64,000 bases of DNA from Streptomyces griseomycini (GTDB taxonomy: Bacteria > Actinomycetota > Actinomycetes > Streptomycetales > Streptomycetaceae). Position 1 is the first letter of the stretch, and each line of letters opens with the position of its first letter. Positions 20,651 through 28,535 of the stretch are shown in pieces. The DNA lies in contig NZ_JACHJI010000021.1 in the NCBI RefSeq assembly GCF_014203535.1, positions 1 through 64,000 of the forward strand, given 5' to 3'. The notes under the pieces are model-generated. The model did not search any database. It was not told the origin of the DNA and saw only the letters and a list, made by a program, of their open reading frames with translations. A program made the position numbers and the translations under genes.

Positions 20651-21016
20651 GACGACCCGCGTGAGACCGGACCCGCACGCCTCGACGAGGTCGCGGCGCC
20701 GGCGGAGGCCCTGGCCGGGGCGGTGCCGAGCACGTGCTTCCGAGCGCCGGCCGCGACCGGCCGCGGCGGGCCGGTGGCGGGACGAGGCGGGCGGCGCCCG
20801 CCTACCGCGCCGTGGCGCAGCGGCCGTCCCGCCGGCCGGCGCCGGTGCGGCCCGCCGTGGGGACCGGCAGCTCGTCGTCCGCGCCCTGGCCGACGGGCCG
20901 GAGAAGGCGTCCGCCGCCGCCCGGCCCACGCCCCTGCCCGCCCCGGCAGCGCAGCCGGCGGCCCACGGCAGGCGTTGACGCCGCCGGTGCTCGCCGGGTC
21001 GATCGCCGGTTCGCGG
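20651..21016. other. Intergenic region, nothing recognised
   Basis: About 365 very GC-rich bases between the TetR gene and the convergent GNAT gene. All open frames are Arg/Pro/Ala low-complexity and no hairpin or repeat stands out. Confidence 0.5.
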
Positions 21017-21553
21017 TCACTGCGGTTCGCCGCCGGACCGCTCCGCGCGGAGCATGGAGAAGATCACCTGGTCGTGCCACCGGCCCCCGCGCCACTGAGC
21101 GGAGCGCAGCACCCCCTCCCTGACGAAGCCCGCCTTCTCCAGCGCGCGCTGTTCGGCGAGGTTGGCGCGGTCCGTCCAGGCCTGGAGCCGTTCGGCCCGG
21201 GTGTGGTCGAAGAGGTACTCGGCGAGCAGTCGCTGGGCCCGGGTGCCTATGCCGCGGCCGCGCGCGGCCGGCACCAGGCCGATGGCCAGGCTCCAGCAGG
21301 TGGAGGTGGCGGGCCGTCCCCAGGTGCCGGGGAACCACTCGACCCGGCCCACCGTCCGGCCGGCCTCCGCCACGGACAGCATGCCGCCCTCGGGGCCGAG
21401 CAGGCCGGTCTCCGCGAACCGCCGGCGCAGGCCGGCCGGTGAACCGAAGCCGAACCACTGGTACGGGCCGGTCCCCTCGGGCCCGCCGAACTCGCGCTCG
21501 AACAGGTCGAGGTCCTCAGCGGTCACCGGGCGCAGACCGATCTCATCGGACAT
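21017..21553 (-). CDS. GNAT-family N-acetyltransferase (RimJ/RimL-like)
   Basis: The 178-residue protein begins MSDEIGLRPVTAEDLDLFEREF. Its acetyl-CoA-binding motif region is SLAIGLVPAARGRGIGTRAQRLLAEYLFD (R-G-x-G-I-G near residue 112). The tail LQAWTDRANLAEQRALEKAGFVREGVLRSAQWRGGRWHDQVIFSML is typical of RimJ/RimL-type acetyltransferases acting on protein N-termini or small molecules. ATG 21553 has AGGAG upstream. The open frame extends further 5' but without family sequence. Confidence 0.9.
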   Translation of the reverse strand: MSDEIGLRPVTAEDLDLFEREFGGPEGTGPYQWFGFGSPAGLRRRFAETGLLGPEGGMLSVAEAGRTVGRVEWFPGTWGRPATSTCWSLAIGLVPAARGRGIGTRAQRLLAEYLFDHTRAERLQAWTDRANLAEQRALEKAGFVREGVLRSAQWRGGRWHDQVIFSMLRAERSGGEPQ

Positions 21554-21809
21554 GGAGCGACTCCTGACTCTCGCGGCCGGAGGTTCCACCTCGTACGGCC
21601 GGCGTGGACAACGCCCCTGAATTCTCCACACGTCACACCGCGCCCCGACGGGATGCCCGGCGGCCGCCCACCCGGAGGAACCCGCCGGGCAGGCCCCAGC
21701 CCCTCGCCACGGGGCGCGCCGGCCCGGTTCACCACCCCGCTCGGCACGGTCCGGGTACCCCGGCCGGGCCCGGGACGTCCCCGGACCCGGCCGGCGCACG
21801 TCGCCGGTG

Positions 21810-22111
21810 ACCAGGGCTGCAGCTCCAAGGCGATCCCCGCCCGGCTACGGCAGCGCAGTACCGCCCGCACCGTTCCTGAGCGCGCGGACCGGATCGCCGA
21901 CCGGATCCGGCGCGGCCGTCCCGCAGGCCGCCCGCCGTCGTCCGACGAGCAGCCCCGCAAGCGCCGGAACGTCGCCGAACGGTGCTTCGGCAGGCTGAAG
22001 CGGTGGCGCGGCATCGCGACGCGGTACGACAGGACGGCAGGGTGCTGCCGGGCAGTCGTCACCCCCGCCTCGTTCCTCACGCGGGTCCGGTCCTCGACCG
22101 CCGGTCCCTAA
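21810..22111 (+). pseudogene. 3' remnant of an IS5-family transposase
   Basis: The frame reads GDQGCSSKAIPARLRQR, TVPERADRIADRI, GRPAGRPPSSDEQPRKRRNVAERCFGRLKRWRGIATRYDRTA. This is the conserved C-terminal part of an IS5-type DDE transposase, including the RRNVxERCF-RLKxxRGIATRYD glutamate region. The catalytic N-terminal half is missing and key residues differ (GDKAYSS has become GDQGCSS). It overlaps the end of the convergent DUF6891 gene. Confidence 0.85.
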
Positions 22112-23025
22112 CCGACCAGGCGGCGGCGCCAGTCCAGGGGGGTGACGGTGATGGCCCGGCCGGGGTCACGGTCCCACTCGACGCGGAGACCGACTGCCTC
22201 GAGCGCGGCCACGACCTCGTGGCCGATGGCCGCGGTGGTCCCGGGCGAGCCGTCGAAGCCGCCGTAGAGGAGCATCAGCCCGTGCCCGGCCGCGGCGGAG
22301 TCCGTGCACTGGGTGTGGAAGTAGACGAAGCCGCGGGCGCCGGGCTCCCCTTCGCCACGGATCTCGGACTGGCCGCAGCTACGGCAGCAGGTGAAGTTCT
22401 CGCGGGCCGTGATACCGGCGTCCTGCAGGGCGGTGAACGCGCGGGTCAGCCGCTCAGGGTCCGTCTCGCCCTGCCACACGGCCTGCTCCGCGACCCGCTC
22501 CAGCCACAGCCGGTCGGCCAGCGCCTGTGCCTGCTCGCGCGAGACGGGCCGGCGGTCATCGGTGACCAGGTACTCCTCAGCGAGCTCGGCCAGTTCGGCG
22601 CGGGAGGCGTAGCCGCCGACCAGCACCTCACGGACGCGCTTCTCCAACTCCTCGCGCTCGTCCTCGTCGAGGTCGAGCGGCGGCACCTCGCGGGCGGGGC
22701 CCATGTCCAGGAGCGACCAAGCCGGACCGCCGTCCCATCCGGCCTCCTGGCGCGCCCAGCCGGCAAGCGACGCGATCACGACCTCCGGGCCGTCGACCAT
22801 CGCCTGGAAATGCCGGTCAGCGGCACCGTCGCGGTACTCCAGCGTGTAGTCACCACCGGCCTCGTGCCACACCTGAGCGAAGACGTCAGGCAGGTCGGGT
22901 ATCCGCTGGACCACCAGGAACCGGTCACCGTCACCACCGATCCGCCGGACCAGCCCTGCCAGCTCCTCGGCGGACACACGGACGTGCCGCTCCCGGTTCT
23001 CCGTCTTCACCACGATCTCGAGCAT
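22108..23025 (-). CDS. DUF6891-type protein
   Basis: The 305-residue protein has a variable N-terminal part (sensor-like, LVRRIGGDGDRFLVVQRIPD) and a C-terminal part I recognise as DUF6891: TRAFTALQDAGITARENFTCCRSCGQSEI, GARGFVYFHTQCTDSAAAGHGLMLLYG, HEVVAALEAVGLRVEWD. Its CCRSCG cysteines could bind metal. The function of the family is unknown. ATG 23025 is preferred over the in-frame TTG two codons upstream. It stands alone between transposase fragments, suggesting an accessory-region gene. Confidence 0.8.
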   Translation of the reverse strand: MLEIVVKTENRERHVRVSAEELAGLVRRIGGDGDRFLVVQRIPDLPDVFAQVWHEAGGDYTLEYRDGAADRHFQAMVDGPEVVIASLAGWARQEAGWDGGPAWSLLDMGPAREVPPLDLDEDEREELEKRVREVLVGGYASRAELAELAEEYLVTDDRRPVSREQAQALADRLWLERVAEQAVWQGETDPERLTRAFTALQDAGITARENFTCCRSCGQSEIRGEGEPGARGFVYFHTQCTDSAAAGHGLMLLYGGFDGSPGTTAAIGHEVVAALEAVGLRVEWDRDPGRAITVTPLDWRRRLVG

Positions 23026-23217
23026 GCGCAAACTCTGGCATCCCGCTCCGACCGCAGATCTCCCGGGACCCGCGACGCAACCGCTGCTGCGACAGCCCGA
23101 CCAGCCCTGGTGCCGGACAGCCTCGGCCAGGGTCTGACGACAGTCTCTGGAGCGTGTCCCTTCGATGCGTCGGCCAGTCGATCGGACGTGTCCGTCCGGT
23201 CGGTGCTCATTGGCACG

Positions 23218-23364
23218 ATGGGAGACCGGACCGAGGCGCTGGTGCCGGACGATCCGGTCCGCGGGCGGTGGCGGGCCGTCGACGGCACCGGGGAGACGAT
23301 CCTCTCCGCCGTTCCGGTGGCGGACGCCGACGACGACATCGACCGAATGATCACGATGAGGTGA
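23218..23364 (+). CDS. Possible small acidic ORF, uncertain
   Basis: ATG 23218 opens a 48-residue frame (MGDRTEALVPDDPVRGRWRA... ending DDDIDRMITMR). Composition is protein-like rather than Arg/Pro-rich, but no ribosome-binding site or family is recognised. It could be the remaining 3' end of a lost gene. Confidence 0.25.
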   Translation: MGDRTEALVPDDPVRGRWRAVDGTGETILSAVPVADADDDIDRMITMR

Positions 23365-23422
23365 CCGGGACGTCGAAGGAAATGCCGTTGTTCGTACCGG
23401 GCCGGCGTCCTACGGTGACTTG

Positions 23423-23812
23423 ATGGGGAGCGATCGACGTGTCCGCCGCCTCGTGGTGGACGGGACCGTCTGGCACTGGACGGTCCGGCAGCGGGTCAGG
23501 CCGGACTACGCCGACTGTCGGGTGACGCTTTCCCTCTACCCGGAGGCGTCAGCGCAGAACGGCCGACGCCGACTGTCCCTGGTCTTCGCCCCGGGCCCGG
23601 GTCGGATCGTTTCGAACGCGTACTTCGAGGCGGGTACGGTCGTGCGTCTCCCCGATCGCGCCTGGCTCAACCTCTACGAGCCGGGAACGGTCCGGAGCCT
23701 GCTCGATGTCGCGGCGCCTGTTCTGGAGATCCCGTCCTCGGCACGGAATCCCGAGGTGGACGGCTGGCCCTGCTTCACCGAAGTCGTGGATCGCGCCGAC
23801 TCCGGTACCTGA
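23423..23812 (+). CDS. Hypothetical protein, 129 residues
   Basis: The soluble protein alternates predicted beta-strands: RRLVVDGTVWHWTVRQRV, CRVTLSLYPEAS, RRLSLVFAPGPGRIV, then GTVVRLPDRAWLNLYEPGTVRSLLDVAAPVLEIP. Codon use is normal for the window. I recognise the general type (small Streptomyces proteins with a WHWxV start) but no function. The start is ATG 23423, with a weak GGTGA upstream. It is followed directly by a transposase fragment. Confidence 0.6.
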   Translation: MGSDRRVRRLVVDGTVWHWTVRQRVRPDYADCRVTLSLYPEASAQNGRRRLSLVFAPGPGRIVSNAYFEAGTVVRLPDRAWLNLYEPGTVRSLLDVAAPVLEIPSSARNPEVDGWPCFTEVVDRADSGT

Positions 23813-23821
23813 TCTCGTGGT

Positions 23822-24020
23822 GGGCCGTGGAGGGTTGACGGACGTGGCGTGGGAGCGGACGCCCGCTCTGCTGCCGGGGGCTGGGGGGCGGGGTCGCCCG
23901 TGGCGGGATCACCGGCAGGTGACCAGCGGGGTGTCGTGGCGGCCGCGGACGGGGGCTCCGTGGCGTGGCCTGCCGGAACGCTGTGGTCCGCGGCCACCGC
24001 ACGATCTTCGGGAACACACA
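23822..24020 (+). pseudogene. 5' remnant of an IS5-family transposase
   Basis: The frame reads GGLTDVAWERTPALLPGAGGRGRPWRDHRQVTSGVSWRPRTGAPWRGLPERCG. This matches the N-terminal (DUF4096-type) domain of IS5-like transposases: LTDAxWxxIxPLLP, WRDHRxVxxGIxWxxRTGxPWRDLPER. The catalytic part is absent. It does not simply join the 3' remnant at 21.8-22.1 kb, because the halves are in the wrong order for one insertion. Confidence 0.8.
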
Positions 24021-24092
24021 CGATCCCCGATGATCAAGCGGTGGCCTTACCCGTTCTGCACCGGGTCCGCCGCAAGGTCGCGGAGTCGGACC

Positions 24093-24120
24093 GGAGCACC
24101 AGGGGATCGAACCCTCCCGC
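24093..24120 (-). other. tRNA-3'-end-like segment (possible att remnant)
   Basis: On the minus strand the sequence has GGAGGGTTCGATCCCC followed by TGGTGCTCC, which fits a T-arm with the GGTTCGAxxCC box and a 7-nt acceptor strand. No matching 5' acceptor, D-arm or anticodon arm is found upstream, so it is not an intact tRNA. Integrated elements often leave such 3' tRNA fragments. The T-stem has one mismatched outer pair, so chance resemblance is possible. Confidence 0.3.
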
Positions 24121-24131
24121 TGACGCGGCGG

Positions 24132-24656
24132 TCAGGCGGTGCGGCAGAGCACCGTCGGGCCGACGGGTGCCGCGGTGAGGGTCATGATCGTGGGCACGGG
24201 ACGGGCGGTGCGGACGGTGGCCGCGGCCTGCGAGTGGTTCCGCGCGAAGACGAGGAGACGCAGCACCACGAACCGCGCGATGCCGGCGAGCGCGGAGGCG
24301 GACAGGTAGACGACCTGCTCGAGCACCGCACCGGGTGTCGCCACCGACTGCTGCAGGACGAGCATCGCCGCGCAGGTCACCCCGTACGCGGCCGCCGCGG
24401 ACCCGGCCGACTGCGCGTGCTGGCGCCAGGTCGCGCGCCCGCCCGCGCCGAAGGTGAAACGGGCGTGCAGCTCGGTGGCCAGGAGCGTGGAGGCCACGGT
24501 GATCAGGGCGTTGGCCAGGACCCAGGGGATCCAGGAGGCGAGGGCCGCCACGGCGAAGCTGGAGGCGAGCCCCACTCCGCCGCCGCAGAGCACGAAGCGG
24601 GCGAAGGCGGCGAAGGCGCCGGGTGCCGTCTGCCGCCGGCTCTGTGCTGTCTCCAT
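24132..24656 (-). CDS. GtrA-like four-helix membrane protein
   Basis: The 174-residue protein begins with RFVLCGGGVGLASSFAVAALASW (GtrA-type first helix), then three more hydrophobic segments (VLANALITVASTLLATELHARFTF, AAAAYGVTCAAMLVLQQS, LSASALAGIARFVVLRLLVF). GtrA proteins help move polyprenyl-linked sugars or act in cell-envelope glycosylation. A charged tail follows the last helix. The promoter region carries several CGTTGCAA motifs shared with the regulator/ABC operon region, so it may be in the same regulon. Confidence 0.8.
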   Translation of the reverse strand: METAQSRRQTAPGAFAAFARFVLCGGGVGLASSFAVAALASWIPWVLANALITVASTLLATELHARFTFGAGGRATWRQHAQSAGSAAAAYGVTCAAMLVLQQSVATPGAVLEQVVYLSASALAGIARFVVLRLLVFARNHSQAAATVRTARPVPTIMTLTAAPVGPTVLCRTA

Positions 24657-24704
24657 GGTCCGCCCCCTCGGTCACCCGCTCAATGTTTCTTCTGGCGGAA
24701 ACGC

Positions 24705-24835
24705 TACGTTGCATTCAGGGAGCGGGCAACGAAGTAATTGCGTATGTCTCCCTTAACCGCAGGTAGAAGGCGTGAAATCGTTGCAATGGCTTCGAATTAA
24801 CGCAACAAACGAAGCCTTGTTCGTTGCAATGAATT
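24705..24835. promoter_or_regulatory. CGTTGCAA operator cluster upstream of the GtrA gene
   Basis: Motif copies or half copies are CGTTGCAT (24707), GCAACGAAG (24725), ATCGTTGCAATG (24778), CGCAAC (24801) and TTCGTTGCAATG (24820). The stretch is A/T-rich compared with its surroundings. The same motif recurs at 25.70-25.83 kb in front of the MarR-like regulator and the ABC operon, suggesting one regulator binds all these sites. Confidence 0.5.
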
Positions 24836-24884
24836 GAGGGTGAACGCTCCGTCGGGAGGGAACGCCGCTCAACCCGCCCCCGAT

Positions 24885-25640
24885 CTATCCGCGCTCCGGG
24901 CCCGGCTCGGCGGTGCCGCCCGGGGCCGCCTCGGGTTTCGTGCGGAGGATCTCGCGGGCCTGTTCCGCGGCGCGCGCGGTGCTCTCCGAGACGAAGTCGA
25001 GGAAGCGGGCGATGTTCTCCAGGCGGGTGGCGGCCGGGGTGCCCGGGACGAAGACGTGGACGCCCTGCCGTGCGGTCTCGACTATGCGGGCGATGGACCG
25101 GGCGCTGTTCATCATCGACTGGTACCAGATGTCGTCGTCGACGACGTAGCGCTCGCGGCGGCCTTCGCCCCGTTCCCGGCGGACGAGGTCCTGGCTCTCG
25201 AGGAACGCGATCGCCTTGGAGACGGACGCCGGGCTGACCTGGAGGCGCTGGACGAGTTCGGGCGCGGTGATGCTGCCCGAGTCGGTGAGGGTGAGGCAGG
25301 CCAGCACCCGGGCCGTCATCGTGGGCATGCCCGAGGCCATCATGACGGTGGTGAACGTCTCCTCGTACTCGCGCACCGCCTCGGCGTCGCGTCCGTAGGC
25401 CTGCTCGGGCGCCCCGCCCCCTCGGGGCGCGGCCTGCCGGCGGCGGTGGGCGCGGCGTTCGGCGGCGCGGTGGGCCAGGTCGGCGCGGTAGGCGGTGGGG
25501 CCGCCGTTGCGCATCACCTCACGCGTGATCGTCGAGGTCGGACGCTCGAGACGCCTGGCGATCTCCGCGTAGGCGAGGCCGTCGGCCAGTCCCAGCGCGA
25601 TCTGCTGGCGTTCCTGCTGTGTGAGCCTGCCTCCCGGCAT
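24885..25640 (-). CDS. GbsR/MarR-type regulator with N-terminal IS30-like HTH
   Basis: The 251-residue protein has two DNA-binding parts. Residues about 5-45 (RLTQQERQQIALGLADGLAYAEIARRLERPTSTITREVMRNGG) resemble the IS30/HTH_38 helix-turn-helix. Residues about 95-170 form a MarR/GbsR winged helix (LTDSGSITAPELVQRLQVSPASVSKAIAFLESQDLVRRERGEGRRERYVVDDD). The rest is helical and likely mediates dimerisation. ATG 25640 has AGGAGG five bases away. It is divergent from the DUF4097-ABC operon, with palindromic CGTTGCAA sites between, and is the probable repressor of that operon. Confidence 0.88.
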   Translation of the reverse strand: MPGGRLTQQERQQIALGLADGLAYAEIARRLERPTSTITREVMRNGGPTAYRADLAHRAAERRAHRRRQAAPRGGGAPEQAYGRDAEAVREYEETFTTVMMASGMPTMTARVLACLTLTDSGSITAPELVQRLQVSPASVSKAIAFLESQDLVRRERGEGRRERYVVDDDIWYQSMMNSARSIARIVETARQGVHVFVPGTPAATRLENIARFLDFVSESTARAAEQAREILRTKPEAAPGGTAEPGPERG

Positions 25641-25705
25641 CACGGCCTCCTTCGTGCCCCACGGCGGTCCCCGGTGCCCCGAGCGTAGCGTTCGGTTCCA
25701 GCCTA

Positions 25706-25828
25706 TTGCAACGAACGCGATGACCGTCGTTGCGTTATCCGATAGATCGTTGCAACGATTTTACCGTTCTCACCTGCATGTATCGCGATTATGAGCAACG
25801 AATGCGTTGCCAGTTGCGTGAACGCAAC
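25706..25828. promoter_or_regulatory. Divergent operator region with palindromic CGTTGCAA sites
   Basis: Contains TTGCAACGA (25706), TCGTTGCG (25727), the perfect 14-bp palindrome ATCGTTGCAACGAT (25746-25759), GCAACGAATGCGTTGC (from 25795) and GTTGCGT-GA-ACGCAAC (25813-25828). This 120-bp A/T-rich gap serves both the MarR/GbsR regulator (minus) and the DUF4097 operon (plus). Dense repeated palindromes suggest cooperative binding by the local regulator. Confidence 0.65.
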
Positions 25829-25872
25829 GTAGCTTTTCATCCATCGGAAACAGCGAGCCACAGGAGAGCACG

Positions 25873-26547
25873 ATGCAGAAGTTCGACACCCCCGCCCCCG
25901 TCTCCGCCGTCCTCGACGTCCAGGCCGGGCGGGTGCAGGTCATCGCCGCCGACCGGACCGACACCCTGGTCGAGGTCCTGCCCGCCGACCCCTCCAGGAG
26001 CCGGGACGTGAAGCTCGCCGAGCAGACCACGGTCGAATACGCCGACGGCACCCTGCGGATCACGGCCACGGCGACGACGAGGAACCGGATCCTGGGCCCG
26101 TCCGGCTCGGTCGAGGTGACCGTGCGCCTGCCCGCCGGCTCCCGCGTCGAGGCGAAGGCGGCCGGCGCCGAGTTCCGGGGCGTCGGACGGCTCGGCGAGG
26201 TCGCCGTCGACGGCTCCCACGGCCAGGTCAAGATCGACGAGGCCGCCGGCGCCCGCCTGGCCGTCCTGGCCGGGGACGTCACCGTCGGCCGCCTCACCGG
26301 CCCCGCGGAGATCAGCACCCAGCAGGGCGACATCCGCATCGACGAGGCCGTCCGCGGCACGGTCACGCTGCACACCCAGCAGGGCCGGATCTCGGTCGGC
26401 GCCGCCCGCGGCACCTCCGCCACCCTCGACGCCGGCACCTCCTACGGCCGCATCCGCAACACCCTCAGGAACACCGACGGCGCCGCGGCCGACCTGACCA
26501 TCCACGCCACCACCGCCCACGGCGACATCACCGCCCGCAGCCTGTGA
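25873..26547 (+). CDS. DUF4097-family beta-helical protein
   Basis: The 224-residue protein is made of repeated short beta-strands with many Gly and Thr/Val residues (VEVTVRLPAGSRVEAKAAGAEFRGVGRLGEVAVDGSHGQVKIDEAAG, GDIRIDEAVRGTVTLHTQQGRISVGAARG). This is the repetitive fold of DUF4097/adhesin-like proteins that often precede ABC exporters in actinomycetes. No signal peptide is visible. ATG 25873 has AGGAG. It is the first gene of an operon with the ABC ATPase (26-base gap) and permease. Molecular role unknown. Confidence 0.85.
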   Translation: MQKFDTPAPVSAVLDVQAGRVQVIAADRTDTLVEVLPADPSRSRDVKLAEQTTVEYADGTLRITATATTRNRILGPSGSVEVTVRLPAGSRVEAKAAGAEFRGVGRLGEVAVDGSHGQVKIDEAAGARLAVLAGDVTVGRLTGPAEISTQQGDIRIDEAVRGTVTLHTQQGRISVGAARGTSATLDAGTSYGRIRNTLRNTDGAAADLTIHATTAHGDITARSL

Positions 26548-26573
26548 CCCGCTTCCGGAGAAGGAGCACTCCC

Positions 26574-27548
26574 ATGACCAGCTTGGCCATCGCGGCGAAC
26601 GGGCTGCGCAAGTCCTACGGGGAGAAGGTCGTCCTCGACGGCGTCGACCTGTCCGTGCCGGAGGGCACGATCTTCTCCCTGCTGGGTCCGAACGGCGCCG
26701 GCAAGACCACCGCCGTGAAGATCCTGTCCACCCTGGTCACCGCCGACGCCGGCGAGATCCGCGTCGGCGGCCACGACCTGGCCGCCGACCCGCAGGCGGT
26801 ACGGGCCGCGATCGGGGTCACCGGGCAGTTCTCCGCCGTGGACGGCCTGATCACCGGCGAGGAGAACATGCTCCTGATGGCGGACCTGCACCACCTCTCC
26901 AGGCGGGAGGGGCGGCGGGTGGCGGCCGAGCTGCTGGAGCGCTTCGACCTGACCGAGGCCGCGTCCAAGCCCGCCGCCACCTACTCCGGCGGCATGAAGC
27001 GCCGCCTGGACATCGCCATGACCCTGGTCGGCGACCCGCGGATCATCTTCCTCGACGAGCCCACCACCGGCCTGGACCCGCGCTCCCGGCACACCATGTG
27101 GCAGATCATCCGCGAGCTGGTCACCGGCGGGGTGACGGTCTTCCTCACCACCCAGTACCTGGAGGAGGCCGACCAGCTCGCCGACCGCATCGCCGTGCTC
27201 CACGGCGGCGGGATCGCCGCCGAGGGCACCGCCGAGGAGCTCAAGCGACTCGTCCCCGGCGGGCACGTCCGGCTCCGCTTCACCGACCCGGACGCCTACC
27301 GGTCCGCGGCCGCGGCGCTGCGCGGGGTCACCCGGGACGACGAGTCCCTCACCCTGCGGGTCCCCGGCGACGGAAGCCAGCGCGAGCTGCGCGCCGTCCT
27401 CGACCGGCTGGACGCCGCCGGCGTCGAGGCCGACGAGCTGACCGTGCACACCCCCGACCTCGACGACGTCTTCTTCGCCCTGACCGGCACCGGCACCGTC
27501 CCCGCCCAGCCCGCCCAGCCCGCCCTGCCGAAGGAGGCCGCCCGATGA
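26574..27548 (+). CDS. DrrA-type ABC transporter ATP-binding protein
   Basis: This 324-residue ATPase has Walker A GPNGAGKTT (about residue 39), signature YSGGMKRRLDIA (about 138), Walker B IIFLDEPTTGLDP (about 158) and an H-loop region VFLTTQYLEEADQL. The C-terminal extension, ending in Pro/Ala repeats, is typical of DrrA-like daunorubicin-resistance ATPases. It pairs with the following permease, whose start overlaps its stop by 4 bases. The substrate is unknown; it could be a drug or lipid exporter controlled by the divergent MarR-like regulator. Confidence 0.95.
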   Translation: MTSLAIAANGLRKSYGEKVVLDGVDLSVPEGTIFSLLGPNGAGKTTAVKILSTLVTADAGEIRVGGHDLAADPQAVRAAIGVTGQFSAVDGLITGEENMLLMADLHHLSRREGRRVAAELLERFDLTEAASKPAATYSGGMKRRLDIAMTLVGDPRIIFLDEPTTGLDPRSRHTMWQIIRELVTGGVTVFLTTQYLEEADQLADRIAVLHGGGIAAEGTAEELKRLVPGGHVRLRFTDPDAYRSAAAALRGVTRDDESLTLRVPGDGSQRELRAVLDRLDAAGVEADELTVHTPDLDDVFFALTGTGTVPAQPAQPALPKEAAR

Positions 27549-28330
27549 GCACCCTGGCCCTCGCCGTGCGCGACTCGTCCACCATGCTGCGCCGCAACCT
27601 CCTGCACGCCCGGCGCTACCCGTCCATGACGCTGAACCTGCTGCTCACCCCGGTCATGCTGCTGCTGCTCTTCGTCTACATCTTCGGCGACGTGATGAGC
27701 GCGGGCATCGGGGGCGCCGACCGCTCCGACTACGTCGCCTACCTCGTCCCCGGCATCCTGATGCTGACCATCGGCGGCACCGTCATCGGCACCGCGGTGT
27801 CCGTGGCCACCGACATGACCGAGGGCATCATCGCCCGCTTCCGCACCATGGCCATCCACCGCGGCTCCATCCTCATCGGACACGTCACCGGCAGCGTCCT
27901 GCAGTGCCTCGCCAGCGTCGTCCTGGTCGGCGCCGTCGCCGTGGCCATCGGCTTCCGCTCCACCGACGCCACCGTCCTGGAATGGCTCGCCGCCCTCGGG
28001 CTGCTGACGCTGTTCTCCCTGGCCCTCACCTGGATCGCGGTCGGCATGGGAATGGCCAGCCCGAACGCCGAGGCCGCCAGCAACAGCGCCCAGCCGCTGA
28101 TCCTGCTGCCGCTCATCTCCAGCGCCTTCATCCCGGCCGAGACCATGCCCGGCTGGTTCCGGCCCATCGCCGAGTACCAGCCCTTCACCCCCGCCATCGA
28201 GACCCTGCGCGGCCTCCTCCTGGGCACCGGGATCGGCCACCACGGCTGGCTCACCCTCGCCTGGAGCCTCGCCCTGACCGCACTCGGCTACGTCTGGTCC
28301 ACCTCGCAGTTCAGCCGCGACCCCAAGTAG
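27545..28330 (+). CDS. DrrB-type ABC-2 permease
   Basis: The 261-residue membrane protein starts MSTLALAVRDSSTMLRRNLLHARRYPSMTLNLLLTPVMLLLLFVYIFG. It has about six hydrophobic segments and a late ISSAFIPAETMPGWFRPIAEYQPFTPAIETLRGLLLG segment diagnostic of ABC-2 type permeases of the DrrB/NodJ group. Translation is coupled to the ATPase by an ATGA overlap. It forms the membrane half of the exporter. Confidence 0.94.
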   Translation: MSTLALAVRDSSTMLRRNLLHARRYPSMTLNLLLTPVMLLLLFVYIFGDVMSAGIGGADRSDYVAYLVPGILMLTIGGTVIGTAVSVATDMTEGIIARFRTMAIHRGSILIGHVTGSVLQCLASVVLVGAVAVAIGFRSTDATVLEWLAALGLLTLFSLALTWIAVGMGMASPNAEAASNSAQPLILLPLISSAFIPAETMPGWFRPIAEYQPFTPAIETLRGLLLGTGIGHHGWLTLAWSLALTALGYVWSTSQFSRDPK

Positions 28331-28455
28331 CCGCCGTGAGCATGCGGGCCGATTCCCGCACCCCCTCCCGCCCCAGGGCGGCGCACCCCGGCACCCCGTC
28401 GGCGTACGCCGCCCCGCCGGCGTTCTTGGACGCGGGCCCCGCCGTAGACGTGCCA

Positions 28456-28498
28456 CCGAGCGCTTCCGCCGGTGGATTCCGCCGGCGGAAGCGCTCGG
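28456..28498. terminator. 17-bp hairpin between convergent genes
   Basis: Arms CCGAGCGCTTCCGCCGG (28456-28472) and CCGGCGGAAGCGCTCGG (28482-28498) pair perfectly around a 9-nt loop. It separates the ABC operon (plus) from the AraC-like gene (minus) and likely serves both. A further copy of the right arm's end (GCGGAAGCGCTCGG) follows immediately. Confidence 0.75.
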
Positions 28499-28535
28499 CG
28501 GAAGCGCTCGGCCGCGCTCGACGGTCGCCGGTGCG

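Noticed and set aside
21604..21809. Possible small ORF before the first transposase remnant
   Set aside because: Pro/Arg-rich frame with no ribosome-binding site; the region reads as non-coding debris beside the transposase fragment.
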